Shown: one piece after another, positions 28,253-35,664 of the stretch
Layout of the letters: each line of letters begins with the position of its first letter
How positions within the stretch are numbered: the stretch's first letter is position 1
DNA from: Rasiella rasia
GTDB taxonomy: Bacteria; Bacteroidota; Bacteroidia; Flavobacteriales; Flavobacteriaceae
Assembly: GCF_011044175.1 (NCBI RefSeq)
Contig: NZ_CP049057.1
Coordinates: 1,627,501-1,691,500 of the forward strand
DNA: 64,000 nucleotides
Direction of reading: 5' to 3'
Translations under genes and position numbers: made by a program
The notes under the pieces: model-generated
Told to the model about the DNA's origin: nothing
Database searches by the model: none
What the model saw: the letters and a program-made list of their open reading frames with translations, nothing else

Positions 28253-28978
28253 TTATGTGTTATGTTGTAAAATATGGAGCAAGCCTTCCAACAAAAAATT
28301 GGGGTTGGCAAAGATGCTATTTTTTAGGCTATCTCGCAACAAATGAGCATCTCCTCCTGTTAAAATAATTGTTAATTCTGGATATTTTTCTCGATAAAAC
28401 GCTAAATATCCGTGTATTTCCTGCACAACACCAAAGAGAACTCCACTCTGCATAGAGGTTTCTGTACTGTTGCCAATGGTTTGTATGGGTAGTGTAGGTT
28501 TAAGTAACGGCAAATTTGCTGTAAACGTATGCAAGGCCTTATATCTCATAGCTACTCCTGGTGAGATAGCTCCACCAATATAATGGTTTTCATGAGTTAA
28601 GAAATCGTATGTAATACAACTTCCCGCATCGATAACAAGCACATTTTTCTTCGGAAACTGAACTGCAGCAGCACTTACTAGAGCAATTCTGTCTACTCCT
28701 AATGTTTTTGGTGTACCATAATCATTTACAAACGGAACCCTTGTTTCTGAAGTAAGTTCTATCACCTTTAGCCTACTAGCAAGCAATTGCATGGCTGCTT
28801 CAGGAAAAGTGCCCACAGAAGAAACAATAGCCCTATTTAGTTGCGGGTATTCTTTTAATAAAGTTTCCAACGCTTCAACAACTTCCTCTTTAGAGCTACG
28901 CACCATATGTTCTAACGCGCCATTTTTAAAAATAGCGAGTTTAATACGTGTATTACCAACGTCTATAATTAAGTTCAT
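28253..28978 (-). CDS. coaX: Type III pantothenate kinase
   Basis: CoaX, 241 aa, catalyses ATP-dependent phosphorylation of pantothenate, the first step of CoA synthesis. Motifs: N-terminal IDVGNTRIKLAIF (phosphate 1), GVDRIALVSAA, VIDAGSCITYDFL (phosphate 2), GGAISPGVAMRYKALH and ILTGGDAHLL. Length is normal. It is the first gene of the minus-strand operon that continues with the outer membrane protein, the TPR protein and lptC. CoA synthesis and envelope genes are thus co-transcribed, which seems to be chance of operon layout rather than a shared pathway. Confidence 0.95.
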   Translation of the reverse strand: MNLIIDVGNTRIKLAIFKNGALEHMVRSSKEEVVEALETLLKEYPQLNRAIVSSVGTFPEAAMQLLASRLKVIELTSETRVPFVNDYGTPKTLGVDRIALVSAAAVQFPKKNVLVIDAGSCITYDFLTHENHYIGGAISPGVAMRYKALHTFTANLPLLKPTLPIQTIGNSTETSMQSGVLFGVVQEIHGYLAFYREKYPELTIILTGGDAHLLRDSLKNSIFANPNFLLEGLLHILQHNT

Positions 28979-29043
28979 AGAATGTGAAAGACTACAAAGT
29001 TAAGGCTATGTTTCAAGAAATACAGATTAGCATGGTTTAAATT

Positions 29044-29077
29044 AAAAAACCCATCTGCCTATGGCTAGATGGGTTTT
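29044..29077 (-). terminator. Terminator of tRNA-Phe
   Basis: The arms AAAACCCATCT (29046-29056) and AGATGGGTTTT (29067-29077) are perfectly complementary, with a 10-nt loop that holds a further GCC/GGC pair. A T run follows on the minus strand. It begins 9 bp beyond the tRNA 3' end. Confidence 0.88.
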
Positions 29078-29085
29078 ATGCTTTG

Positions 29086-29158
29086 TGGTACCTCCAGGAA
29101 TCGAACCAGGGACACATGGATTTTCAGTCCATTGCTCTACCAACTGAGCTAAGGTACC
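29086..29158 (-). tRNA. tRNA-Phe (anticodon GAA)
   Basis: The 73-nt cloverleaf reads 5'-GGTACCT on the minus strand. Its seven-pair acceptor stem (GGTACCT/AGGTACC), D-arm TAGCTCAGTTGGTAGAGC, anticodon stem ATGGA/TCCAT with loop CTGAAAA (anticodon GAA) and T-arm with GGTTCGATTCC are all regular. The discriminator base is A. CCA is not encoded. A consensus promoter lies upstream and a terminator downstream, so it is a single-gene transcript. Confidence 0.97.
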
Positions 29159-29162
29159 GGCT

Positions 29163-29204
29163 TAAAGCGAGCCTGCCCACCGCAGCACGGTGCGTAGGCG
29201 GGTG
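29163..29204 (-). repeat. GC-rich stem-loop in the tRNA-Phe leader
   Basis: This short GC-rich block stands out in an AT-rich intergenic region, between the tRNA promoter and the mature tRNA. On the minus strand CACCG-TGCTG-CGGTG forms a hairpin, extended outward by GCCT/AGGC across an internal loop. It resembles the GC-rich palindromic intergenic repeats (REP-like) common in Bacteroidota. It could affect 5' leader processing. Confidence 0.5.
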
Positions 29205-29234
29205 CAAATATAAGTTTATTTTAAGTACTGCAAA
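29205..29234 (-). promoter_or_regulatory. Promoter of tRNA-Phe
   Basis: On the minus strand TTTG (29234-29231) and TATATTTG (29212-29205) are spaced by 18 bp, an almost ideal match to the Bacteroidota sigma-ABfr consensus TTTG-N19-TAnnTTTG. Transcription would start about 40 nt before the tRNA and include the GC-rich stem-loop. Confidence 0.8.
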
Positions 29235-29295
29235 ATTAATTCACAAAAAAAACCGAAACAAAAGTTTCGGTCTCTATAAATTTCTTTCGTTGTTA

Positions 29296-29520
29296 TTACG
29301 CCGCCAACGAGCGTCCCTTTAATCGCTTCTCAATTTTCTGCTTAATAACTGTTAAACGCTTCATTAAATCCATTAACGTTGCGTCCTTTGTTTCTTTATA
29401 TACTTCATTAACGCCCAAAATTAATTCCTTTGCTTTTCGGCTTGCGACAATACGCTCACTTGTAGTCTTAAAACTGTGTTTCTCTTGCTCAAATTGCAAG
29501 GCTTCATTTATAATATCCAT
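29296..29520 (-). CDS. Small helical protein of unknown function
   Basis: A 74-aa, highly charged, all-helical protein without membrane segment or signal. The central ERIVASRKAKELILGVNEVYKE and the C-terminal basic helix (RLTVIKQKIEKRLKGRS) suggest a nucleic-acid or protein binding role. It is monocistronic, between tRNA-Phe and the DUF481 gene. A TATATTTA box lies upstream on the minus strand. No named family is recognised. I regard it as real because its composition is protein-like and it has a free-standing intergenic position. Confidence 0.6.
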   Translation of the reverse strand: MDIINEALQFEQEKHSFKTTSERIVASRKAKELILGVNEVYKETKDATLMDLMKRLTVIKQKIEKRLKGRSLAA

Positions 29521-29703
29521 GTACGTGTTACTTTAGGTTGGAACTATGCTCATTTCTTAACTCTAAAACATAAATATACCTATGTTTATTTTATTGAATT
29601 TCAATTTAAACAAAACTTTAACACAGTCCCATTTTCTTGCTGGCAAATTTACATTTTATGCAATTAATTTTACCTTTAAACCCAATTATAGTATCTTTTT
29701 CTC

Positions 29704-30456
29704 ATGAAAAAAACCCTTGTAGCGCTATTTCTGTTGTTTTCTGCATTTTCTAACGCACAAATACTAAATGCAGAGTCACTTCGAAAAGTAACAGACACCT
29801 CCGGATTTTCAGGTTCGGCAAGTTTCAATTTTGCTCTTAAACGAAATGTAAACGACTTCATCACGCTAGGAAGTGATGTTCACATACAATACAAAAACAA
29901 AAAACACCTTGCCATTTTTAAAAACGATGTTCACTTTCAGAAGATAGAAAGTGAAAATTTCGAAAACAGCCTGATATCACACCTTCGCTATAACTATAGA
30001 TTTCACCCTAGAATCGCCTGGGAAGTTTTTACTCAGGGTCAATACAATAAAATAAACCTCATCGATTTTCGAGGCCTTATTGGTACGGGACCGCGATTTA
30101 AAGTAACTACCTCAGAAAAATACAAAGTCTATGTTGGTACACTCGCCATGTTCGAATACGAAGAGGTAGACGATGGCGTTACACCGCTGCAGCGCAACCT
30201 TAGAGCAAGTGCTTATATGTCGTTTAGCCTCTACCCTACAGATCATATAACCATTGTGAGCACCACCTATTACCAACCTCTTTTTAAAACGCTTAGCGAC
30301 TACCGCATCTCTAGTCAAAGCTCGCTGGTGGTAGGCCTGTTTCAAGACTTTGCGCTAAAATTAAGCCATACATTTATTTACGACGCTTTCCCCGCAGTGA
30401 GCATTCCTAATTCTCAATACGAATTCACAACCGGAATCGCCTATACGTTCGATTAA
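29704..30456 (+). CDS. DUF481 family outer membrane beta-barrel protein
   Basis: Exported 250-aa protein with a signal peptide (ending AFSNAQ) followed by a barrel of alternating strands. The segment GFSGSASFNFALKRNVNDF and the later FRGLIGTGPRF, YVGTLAMFEYE match the DUF481 (YdiY-like) family, and the chain ends in an aromatic strand (FTTGIAYTFD). Function is unknown; the family is sometimes salt-induced in other bacteria. It is 116 bp upstream of the first arsenosugar gene and on the same strand, but nothing ties it to that pathway. Confidence 0.83.
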   Translation: MKKTLVALFLLFSAFSNAQILNAESLRKVTDTSGFSGSASFNFALKRNVNDFITLGSDVHIQYKNKKHLAIFKNDVHFQKIESENFENSLISHLRYNYRFHPRIAWEVFTQGQYNKINLIDFRGLIGTGPRFKVTTSEKYKVYVGTLAMFEYEEVDDGVTPLQRNLRASAYMSFSLYPTDHITIVSTTYYQPLFKTLSDYRISSQSSLVVGLFQDFALKLSHTFIYDAFPAVSIPNSQYEFTTGIAYTFD

Positions 30457-30572
30457 AACTTTCTAGACTTCTAACGTAAGCTTTGCTATAATTTGAAGAC
30501 TACTTGCTTATATTTACAGCACAAAAAACCAAATAATAACTGGTTTCGTACATACTTTAAACAAAAATACTC

Positions 30573-30902
30573 ATGTCATATTACGATCCTAAAGACCTAC
30601 GCAAATTCGGAAACATAACAGAATGGAGTGAAGAACTAGGTGAAAAATTTTTCGATTATTACGGTAAAGTCTTTGAAGAAGGCGCACTATCGGCTCGAGA
30701 AAAATCGCTTATCGCCTTAGCTGTTGCACACACAGAACAGTGCCCCTATTGTATAGATGCATACACCAAAGACGGATTGCAACGCGGTGTTACAAAAGAA
30801 GAAATGATGGAAGCCGTACACGTTGGAGCCGCAATTAAAAGTGGCGCTACCCTCGTACACGGAGTAATGATGATGAATAAAGTGAACAAATTAGACGGAT
30901 AA
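30573..30902 (+). CDS. Arsenosugar-associated peroxidase-like protein (carboxymuconolactone decarboxylase fold)
   Basis: A 109-aa AhpD-like protein: one CMD domain with the redox motif CPYC in AHTEQCPYCIDAYTKDG and a helix carrying HVGAAIKSGATLVHGV. AhpD-fold proteins use the CxxC pair and a neighbouring His or Glu for thiol peroxidase or reductase chemistry. A specific subgroup travels with ArsM and ArsS in arsenosugar loci, which is the case here since arsS follows 182 bp later. It may reduce the As(V) forms or protect thiols during methylation, which is inference. It is the first gene of the locus. Confidence 0.87.
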   Translation: MSYYDPKDLRKFGNITEWSEELGEKFFDYYGKVFEEGALSAREKSLIALAVAHTEQCPYCIDAYTKDGLQRGVTKEEMMEAVHVGAAIKSGATLVHGVMMMNKVNKLDG

Positions 30903-30907
30903 TAACT

Positions 30908-31016
30908 AGGGCGTGCCCACAAGGGTCGCGCTTTCGGCTATATCTTTTGCAGTCTAGTTAAGCTACCAGCAATGGTATTAAAAACCGCAAAAGTATGCCG
31001 CCTCTATCGCTCACGC
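30908..31016. repeat. Imperfect palindromic interspersed repeat remnant
   Basis: The stretch begins with GGGCGTGCCCACAAGGGTCG and ends near TATGCCGCCTCTATCGCTCA. It looks like the widespread non-coding repeat of flavobacterial genomes with that head and tail, here with a decayed centre. An imperfect stem-loop is formed by TTTTGC (30945-30950) and GCAAAA (30987-30992) around TACCA-gcaa-TGGTA. It has no coding capacity. The family assignment comes from memory of such repeats; the inverted structure is visible directly. Confidence 0.5.
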
Positions 31017-31062
31017 ATAAAAAGATGAACCCCTTATACAGGGAAATGAAAATTTGAAGTGA

Positions 31063-31076
31063 CCCGTCTACACGGG
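31063..31076 (+). promoter_or_regulatory. Hairpin element 8 nt before the arsS start
   Basis: CCCGT-CTAC-ACGGG forms a 5-bp stem with a 4-nt loop and ends exactly 8 nt before the arsS ATG, where a ribosome would bind. A second, weaker hairpin CCCT-TATAC-AGGG lies at 31031-31043. An equivalent hairpin with identical geometry stands before the FAD oxidoreductase gene (43899-43912), with a T-A pair replaced by A-T. It could be a regulator operator or a translational switch. Confidence 0.55.
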
Positions 31077-31084
31077 AAATACAT

Positions 31085-32155
31085 ATGGGAAAACTAAAAA
31101 CACAAAGCTTACACAAACGCAATAGCGACCTCGCACAATCTAATAGGCAATTAGAAGTCCTTTCCAACGGAATTTTTAAGGCTGGCGAACTTCCAACCTT
31201 TGCCAAAAAAATAAAGGAAACCAATCAGTTTCCATTGCGCCCTAAGAAATTGGAAATCTTACAAATTAACGTTGGGTATATGTGCAACCAAGTTTGTGAG
31301 CACTGCCACGTAGATGCAGGACCAGACAGAAAAGAGATTATGACCTGGGAAACCATGGAACAATGTCTAGACGTAATTCGAAATACCGGTGCACACACCC
31401 TAGACCTAACCGGAGGTGCCCCAGAGATGAATCCTAACTTTAGACGCTTTGTAGAAGAAGCAAGTAAGGCCGGAATTAAAGATTTTATTGTACGTAGCAA
31501 CCTAACCATTATTCGCGCAAATAAAAAGTACCACGATCTACCAGACTTCTTTAAAAAACACAACGTACACGTAGTGAGTTCTATGCCACATTGGACCCGC
31601 GGAAAAACAGACAAACAACGCGGAGAAGGTGTTTTCGATATGTCTATTAAAGCACTTCAAGAATTAAATGAACGCGGTTACGGAATGCCCGATAGCGATC
31701 TAAAACTAGATTTAGTTTACAATCCAAGTGGCGCCTTTTTACCAGGAGACCAAGCCAGCATGGAAAAAGAATTTAAGACCGCGTTGTTAGAAGATTTTGG
31801 CATACAGTTTCACAATCTTTTTGCCATTACCAATTTACCCATTGCTCGTTTTTTAGACTATTTAATTGCTTCAGAAAACTACGAAGATTACATGTATCAA
31901 TTGGTAGATGCGTACAATCCCGCAGCAGTAGAAAATGTAATGTGTACCAATACCATTTCTATAAGTTGGGATGGCTATTTATTCGATTGCGATTTTAATC
32001 AGATGTTAGAATTGCCGGTAGCTAGTAAGATTAAGCACATTAGCGAATACAACGAAGACATATTAAACAATAGAGACATCGTAATTTCACAACATTGTTA
32101 CGGTTGTACGGCTGGCGCAGGAAGTAGCTGCCAAGGTGCAGTTGCAGAAAAATAA
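31085..32155 (+). CDS. arsS: Arsenosugar biosynthesis radical SAM protein ArsS
   Basis: Radical SAM enzyme of 356 aa. The 4Fe-4S cluster motif is CNQVCEHC at Cys67, Cys71 and Cys74, followed by LDLTGGAPEMNPNF and VRSNLTI, then a C-terminal Cys-rich DUF3641-type domain ending in HCYGCTAGAGSSC (Cys338, 341, 349). In the known pathway ArsS joins the 5'-deoxyadenosyl group of SAM to dimethylarsenic to give 5'-deoxy-5'-dimethylarsinoyl-adenosine. Some homologues carry selenocysteine in the C-terminal motif; here it is Cys. ArsM and both typical glycosyltransferases lie in the same run. A structured leader precedes the start. Confidence 0.95.
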   Translation: MGKLKTQSLHKRNSDLAQSNRQLEVLSNGIFKAGELPTFAKKIKETNQFPLRPKKLEILQINVGYMCNQVCEHCHVDAGPDRKEIMTWETMEQCLDVIRNTGAHTLDLTGGAPEMNPNFRRFVEEASKAGIKDFIVRSNLTIIRANKKYHDLPDFFKKHNVHVVSSMPHWTRGKTDKQRGEGVFDMSIKALQELNERGYGMPDSDLKLDLVYNPSGAFLPGDQASMEKEFKTALLEDFGIQFHNLFAITNLPIARFLDYLIASENYEDYMYQLVDAYNPAAVENVMCTNTISISWDGYLFDCDFNQMLELPVASKIKHISEYNEDILNNRDIVISQHCYGCTAGAGSSCQGAVAEK

Positions 32156-32204
32156 ATACAAGTATACATTCAAGTTAATGAGCAACAAAAGTGGCTTGCT
32201 AGAG

Positions 32205-32236
32205 TTTGGCATCCAATTTTAAGTTAGTTAATTTTG
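32205..32236 (+). promoter_or_regulatory. Promoter of the rhodanese gene
   Basis: TTTG (32205-32208) and TAATTTTG (32229-32236) are 20 bp apart, matching the Bacteroidota promoter consensus. The start codon is only 13 bp beyond the -7 box, so the mRNA would have a leader of roughly 6-8 nt. This gives the rhodanese, glycosyltransferase and phosphorylase genes a promoter independent of arsS. Confidence 0.7.
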
Positions 32237-32249
32237 AAATTATAAAACA

Positions 32250-32753
32250 TTGAAAAACTTTCTATATATACTGGCATTATTGCTGTCTTTTCACGGATTT
32301 TCACAAAAGTCCTTAGACGAACTGATAGCACAATACAACACCCGAAGTGTTCCGTATATTTCGGTAGAAGGATTGCGAGCATTACAGCTAAATTCTGATA
32401 TTGTGGTGCTAGATACACGAGAACATCTAGAATACAATGTTAGTAAGATTAAAGATGCCAAGTTCGTGGGATTTAACAACTTTTCAATCACTAAAGTTTC
32501 CGAAGAAATTAAAGACAAAAACACACCTATTGTAGTGTATTGCTCCCTTGGTATACGAAGTGAAGAAATTGGTGAGAAGCTTGCCAAAGCAGGTTTTACC
32601 AACATTAAAAACCTGTACGGAGGTATTTTTGAATGGAAAAATAAAGGATATCCCACATTAAACCCCCAAGAAAAAGAAACAGACAGCATACATACATTCT
32701 CAAAAGCATGGAGTAAGTGGCTTAAGAAAGGGATTCCAGTCTATAAGTGGTGA
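32250..32753 (+). CDS. Secreted rhodanese-like protein
   Basis: Single-domain rhodanese of 167 aa with an N-terminal signal peptide (MKNFLYILALLLSFHGFSQ). The active-site loop is VVYCSLGIRS with Cys98, which can carry a persulfide; LDTREHLEY is the other family motif. Translation apparently starts at TTG, because the signal peptide begins there. It sits between arsS and the TIGR04282 glycosyltransferase. Sulfur transfer is not part of the described arsenosugar route, so its role there is open; thio-arsenicals or detoxification are possibilities. Its TGA stop lies in a heptamer repeat array. Confidence 0.85.
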   Translation: MKNFLYILALLLSFHGFSQKSLDELIAQYNTRSVPYISVEGLRALQLNSDIVVLDTREHLEYNVSKIKDAKFVGFNNFSITKVSEEIKDKNTPIVVYCSLGIRSEEIGEKLAKAGFTNIKNLYGGIFEWKNKGYPTLNPQEKETDSIHTFSKAWSKWLKKGIPVYKW

Positions 32754-32781
32754 GTGGTGAGTGGTGAGTGGTGAGTGGTGA
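32747..32781 (+). repeat. Five tandem copies of the heptamer GTGGTGA
   Basis: Five perfect head-to-tail 7-bp units. The first contains the TGA stop of the rhodanese gene, so copy-number change alters only the 36-nt distance to the glycosyltransferase start that follows. Confidence 0.95.
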
Positions 32782-32816
32782 GTAAAATTGAAACTTTGAA
32801 TAATTGAAGTAAAAAA

Positions 32817-33521
32817 ATGGGCATTTTAGGTTCAAAACATACAGACAATAAAGAAAACGGAAAAGAAGTTTTTCACTTTCCTACCTCTAAAAACGCGCTT
32901 ATTATTTTTACTCGTAACCCTGAGCTGGGTAAGTGTAAAACACGATTAGCAGCAACCGTAGGAGATGAAATTGCTTTAGAAATTTACACCTTCTTACTTC
33001 GCCATACAGCAAAAATTTCTGCAGGAGTTCAAGCAGATAAGTTTGTATATTATTCTGAACAATTACACGAAAACGATGTATGGGACACCACTAAATTTCG
33101 AAAAAAAGTGCAACATGGCGACGATCTAGGCGCGAGAATGGAGCAAGCCTTTAACGAAATATTTTCGCTTGGGTATCAACGTGCTATTATTATTGGCAGC
33201 GATATGTACGACATGAACACCAACGATTTAGACAACGCTTTTGAAACGCTAGAAAAAAACAAGTTTGTTCTGGGCCCTGCCGAAGACGGCGGCTACTATT
33301 TACTTGGCATGAAAGAAGTAAAGCCAGAAGTTTTTAAAAATAAAACGTGGGGTACAGATACCGTTTTGCAAGCAACCATAAACAATCTTAAAGACGAAAG
33401 TCTTATACTTTTACAAGAAAAAAACGACGTAGATTATTATGAAGACATTAAAGATGTAGATGCGTTTCATCAATTTCTACCAGTACATCTAACAGTAAAA
33501 ACAAGTAACAAAACAACATGA
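32817..33521 (+). CDS. TIGR04282 family arsenosugar biosynthesis glycosyltransferase
   Basis: Cytoplasmic protein of 234 aa of the DUF2064/TIGR04282 type, with a nucleotidyltransferase-like GT-A fold. Motifs are LIIFTRNPELGKCKTRLA at the N-terminus, QHGDDLGARMEQAF, AIIIGSDMYDM and LGPAEDGGYYLLG. The family is found with ArsM and ArsS and is presumed to act on the arseno-ribose or on the glycerol-bearing acceptor. The start ATG is preceded by the heptamer repeat array. It overlaps the nucleoside phosphorylase gene by 4 bp (ATGA), which couples the two products closely. Confidence 0.92.
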   Translation: MGILGSKHTDNKENGKEVFHFPTSKNALIIFTRNPELGKCKTRLAATVGDEIALEIYTFLLRHTAKISAGVQADKFVYYSEQLHENDVWDTTKFRKKVQHGDDLGARMEQAFNEIFSLGYQRAIIIGSDMYDMNTNDLDNAFETLEKNKFVLGPAEDGGYYLLGMKEVKPEVFKNKTWGTDTVLQATINNLKDESLILLQEKNDVDYYEDIKDVDAFHQFLPVHLTVKTSNKTT

Positions 33522-34330
33522 AAAAATACATTAAAGAAGCAGTCGCGTTTTTGAAGCAACGCGGATTTAAAACACCAGAAGTTGGAATTATACTTGGTAC
33601 CGGTCTCGGAAAAATTATAGAAAATGTAAACGTTGAAGCCGAAATGAGCTACAACCACATTCCTAATTTCCCAACAGCTACCGTAGAGTTTCACACAGGC
33701 AAACTTATTTATGGCGAACTTGGCGGTAAAAAAGTAATCTTAATGCAAGGTCGTTTTCATGTGTATGAAGGATATTCACTAAGAGATGTAACATTTCCAG
33801 TGCGTGTTATGGAAGCCTTGGGTATTAAAAAACTCTTGGTTAGCAATGCATCTGGCGCAATCAACCTTAACTTTAAGAAGGGAGAAATAATGCTAATAGA
33901 CGATCACATTAACCTGCAAGGAGGTTCTCCATTAGCCTTTAAAGGTGTAGAAAAATTAGGGGAGCGTTTTGTAGACATGAGTGCTCCATACGATGCTGAA
34001 ATGAATAAGAAAATTGAAGCAATTGCCAAAACCAATAACATTGCACTTCATAAGGGTGTGTATGCTAGTGTAGTTGGTCCACAATTAGAAACTAGAGCAG
34101 AATACCGATACCTGAAAATTATTGGTGCAGACGCTGTAGGGATGAGCACCGTACCAGAAATTATCGTTGCAAATCATTTAGGCCTACCTGTAATCGCGTT
34201 GTCGGTTCTAACAGACGAGTGCGACCCAGACAATCTAAAACCAGTAGACATACCAGATATTATCGCCCAAGCTGGAAAGGCAGAACCACAAATGATTACG
34301 CTCTTTACCGAGTTGATAAAACAAATATAA
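33518..34330 (+). CDS. Purine-nucleoside phosphorylase (trimeric type)
   Basis: PNP of 270 aa that splits purine nucleosides with phosphate. Family motifs: GIILGTGLGKI (phosphate loop), MQGRFHVYEGYS, VSNASGAINLNF, GPQLETRAEYRY and GMSTVPEIIVANH. At the base-recognition position, where the human enzyme has Asn243, this protein has Asp233 (VLTDE); Asp there is associated with 6-aminopurine acceptance, as in MTA phosphorylases. Its 4-bp overlap with the TIGR04282 gene suggests that the substrate in this locus is the ArsS product, an adenosine derivative. That is inference; general purine salvage is the alternative. Confidence 0.93.
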   Translation: MKKYIKEAVAFLKQRGFKTPEVGIILGTGLGKIIENVNVEAEMSYNHIPNFPTATVEFHTGKLIYGELGGKKVILMQGRFHVYEGYSLRDVTFPVRVMEALGIKKLLVSNASGAINLNFKKGEIMLIDDHINLQGGSPLAFKGVEKLGERFVDMSAPYDAEMNKKIEAIAKTNNIALHKGVYASVVGPQLETRAEYRYLKIIGADAVGMSTVPEIIVANHLGLPVIALSVLTDECDPDNLKPVDIPDIIAQAGKAEPQMITLFTELIKQI

Positions 34331-34331
34331 C

Positions 34332-34520
34332 ATGGATAAAATTTTCTCTTTCGCTTTACTAGCACTAGCAGGATACAAAGTGATCAGCTCATTTATCAAT
34401 CAGCTTGAGGCAGGTACATTTTTTGGCCAGGAAATAAATATATGGCTATATAGAGCCATATGGCTAGTGGTTGCAATTTTAGCAGCAAGCAATTTATTGC
34501 GTAAAATGAAGAAGAACTAA
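34332..34520 (+). CDS. Small membrane protein in the arsenosugar locus
   Basis: A 62-aa protein with two hydrophobic segments (about residues 4-18 and 37-54) joined by a loop with acidic and polar residues (NQLEAGTFFGQEIN) and a basic C-terminus (RKMKKN). It starts 1 bp after the phosphorylase stop and ends 60 bp before arsM, so it is co-transcribed. No family is recognised. It might anchor or regulate the pathway at the membrane. Confidence 0.7.
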   Translation: MDKIFSFALLALAGYKVISSFINQLEAGTFFGQEINIWLYRAIWLVVAILAASNLLRKMKKN

Positions 34521-34580
34521 AAATCCAAACAAGTACAATTTCACCAAACTTTAGGTCATCCTACAAAACAAAAAGAAGCT

Positions 34581-35549
34581 ATGAGTTATTTAGATACTAC
34601 CCACGACGTTTATAAAGAAGCAGCCCTTACACCAGATGTAGGGCTGTGCTGTACAACCAATCCTATTTGGGAATTACCAGGGTTAAAGATTCCTAAAATT
34701 ATGCAGGAAATGAATTATGGCTGCGGTAGCACGGTTCATGCCAGAGATCTTTCTAATAATCCTAAAATGCTTTATGTAGGTGTTGGAGGTGGTATGGAAT
34801 TACTTCAATTTGCCTATTTTAATCGCCAAAAAGGCGGTGTTGTGGGGGTAGATGTCGTAGACGAAATGTTAGAAGCTTCGCGCAAAAACTTTGTAGAAGC
34901 AGAAGCCATGAATCCGTGGTTTAAAAGTGATTTTGTAGATCTAAAAAAGGGAGACGCGCTTAACCTTCCTGTAGATGACAACACCATTGACGTGGCTGCA
35001 CAAAACTGCCTATTCAACATCTTTAAAGCAGACGATTTAAAACGTGCCATCGAAGAAATGTATCGCGTTTTAAAGCCACACGGGCGTTTGGTAATGAGTG
35101 ACCCTACTTGCGAGCAACCAATGAACGAAACATTACGTAACGATGATCGCCTACGTGCGCTGTGTCTTAGCGGTAGTTTGCCTATTGCTCAATATGTAAA
35201 AGCGCTCACCGATGTTGGTTTTGGAACCATTGAAATTAGAGCTAGAAAGCCCTACCGAATCCTAGATCCTAAAAACTACCCTACAGAAGAACTTATCTAT
35301 ATAGAAAGTATTGAAGTAGCTGCCATAAAAGACCCGATGCCCGAAGACGGCCCATGTGTTTTTACAGGAAAAGCAGCTATTTATTACGGAGACCAAGACT
35401 ATTTTGATGATAAGAAAGGGCACATATTATTAAAAAATCAACCATTGGCAATTTGTGATAAAACAGCAGCTGCCTTACAATCTTTAGGCAGAGACGATAT
35501 CTATTTTAGTGAATCTACCTACCATTACGACGGTGGCGGATGTTGCTAA
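34581..35549 (+). CDS. arsM: Arsenosugar-type arsenite methyltransferase ArsM
   Basis: SAM-dependent methyltransferase of 322 aa. The class I SAM site is LYVGVGGGMELLQFA with VVGVDVVDEML, and the post-motif is LNLPVDDNTIDVAAQNCLFNIF. Cysteines useful for As(III) binding occur at 23-24 (GLCC), in NYGCGS, DPTCEQP and LRALCLSG, and in a terminal GGGCC. The length and these features fit the ArsM subgroup of arsenosugar loci rather than the short resistance enzyme. It methylates As(III) stepwise to dimethylarsenic, the substrate of ArsS. It lies in the middle of the locus. Confidence 0.93.
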   Translation: MSYLDTTHDVYKEAALTPDVGLCCTTNPIWELPGLKIPKIMQEMNYGCGSTVHARDLSNNPKMLYVGVGGGMELLQFAYFNRQKGGVVGVDVVDEMLEASRKNFVEAEAMNPWFKSDFVDLKKGDALNLPVDDNTIDVAAQNCLFNIFKADDLKRAIEEMYRVLKPHGRLVMSDPTCEQPMNETLRNDDRLRALCLSGSLPIAQYVKALTDVGFGTIEIRARKPYRILDPKNYPTEELIYIESIEVAAIKDPMPEDGPCVFTGKAAIYYGDQDYFDDKKGHILLKNQPLAICDKTAAALQSLGRDDIYFSESTYHYDGGGCC

Positions 35550-35664
35550 TTTTGTAAACATTACATCCAAAACCCTGTAGATTTGAGCCTACGTACACCA
35601 CTCGAAGCGCCTAAAATTCTTTGTAATTTTAAAGCTTCACATCCGACGAAGGAAGAGATTATTT

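Noticed and set aside
31024-31056. 10-codon upstream frame (MNPLYREMKI) before arsS
   Set aside because: Too short to judge and without a ribosome-binding site; its bases also form the weaker hairpin, which explains them as well.
31225-31614. 129-aa open frame antisense to arsS
   Set aside because: It lies opposite the conserved radical SAM core and has no protein-like features.
32090-32155. Selenocysteine in ArsS
   Set aside because: The C-terminal motif is encoded by Cys codons and there is no in-frame TGA before the normal stop.
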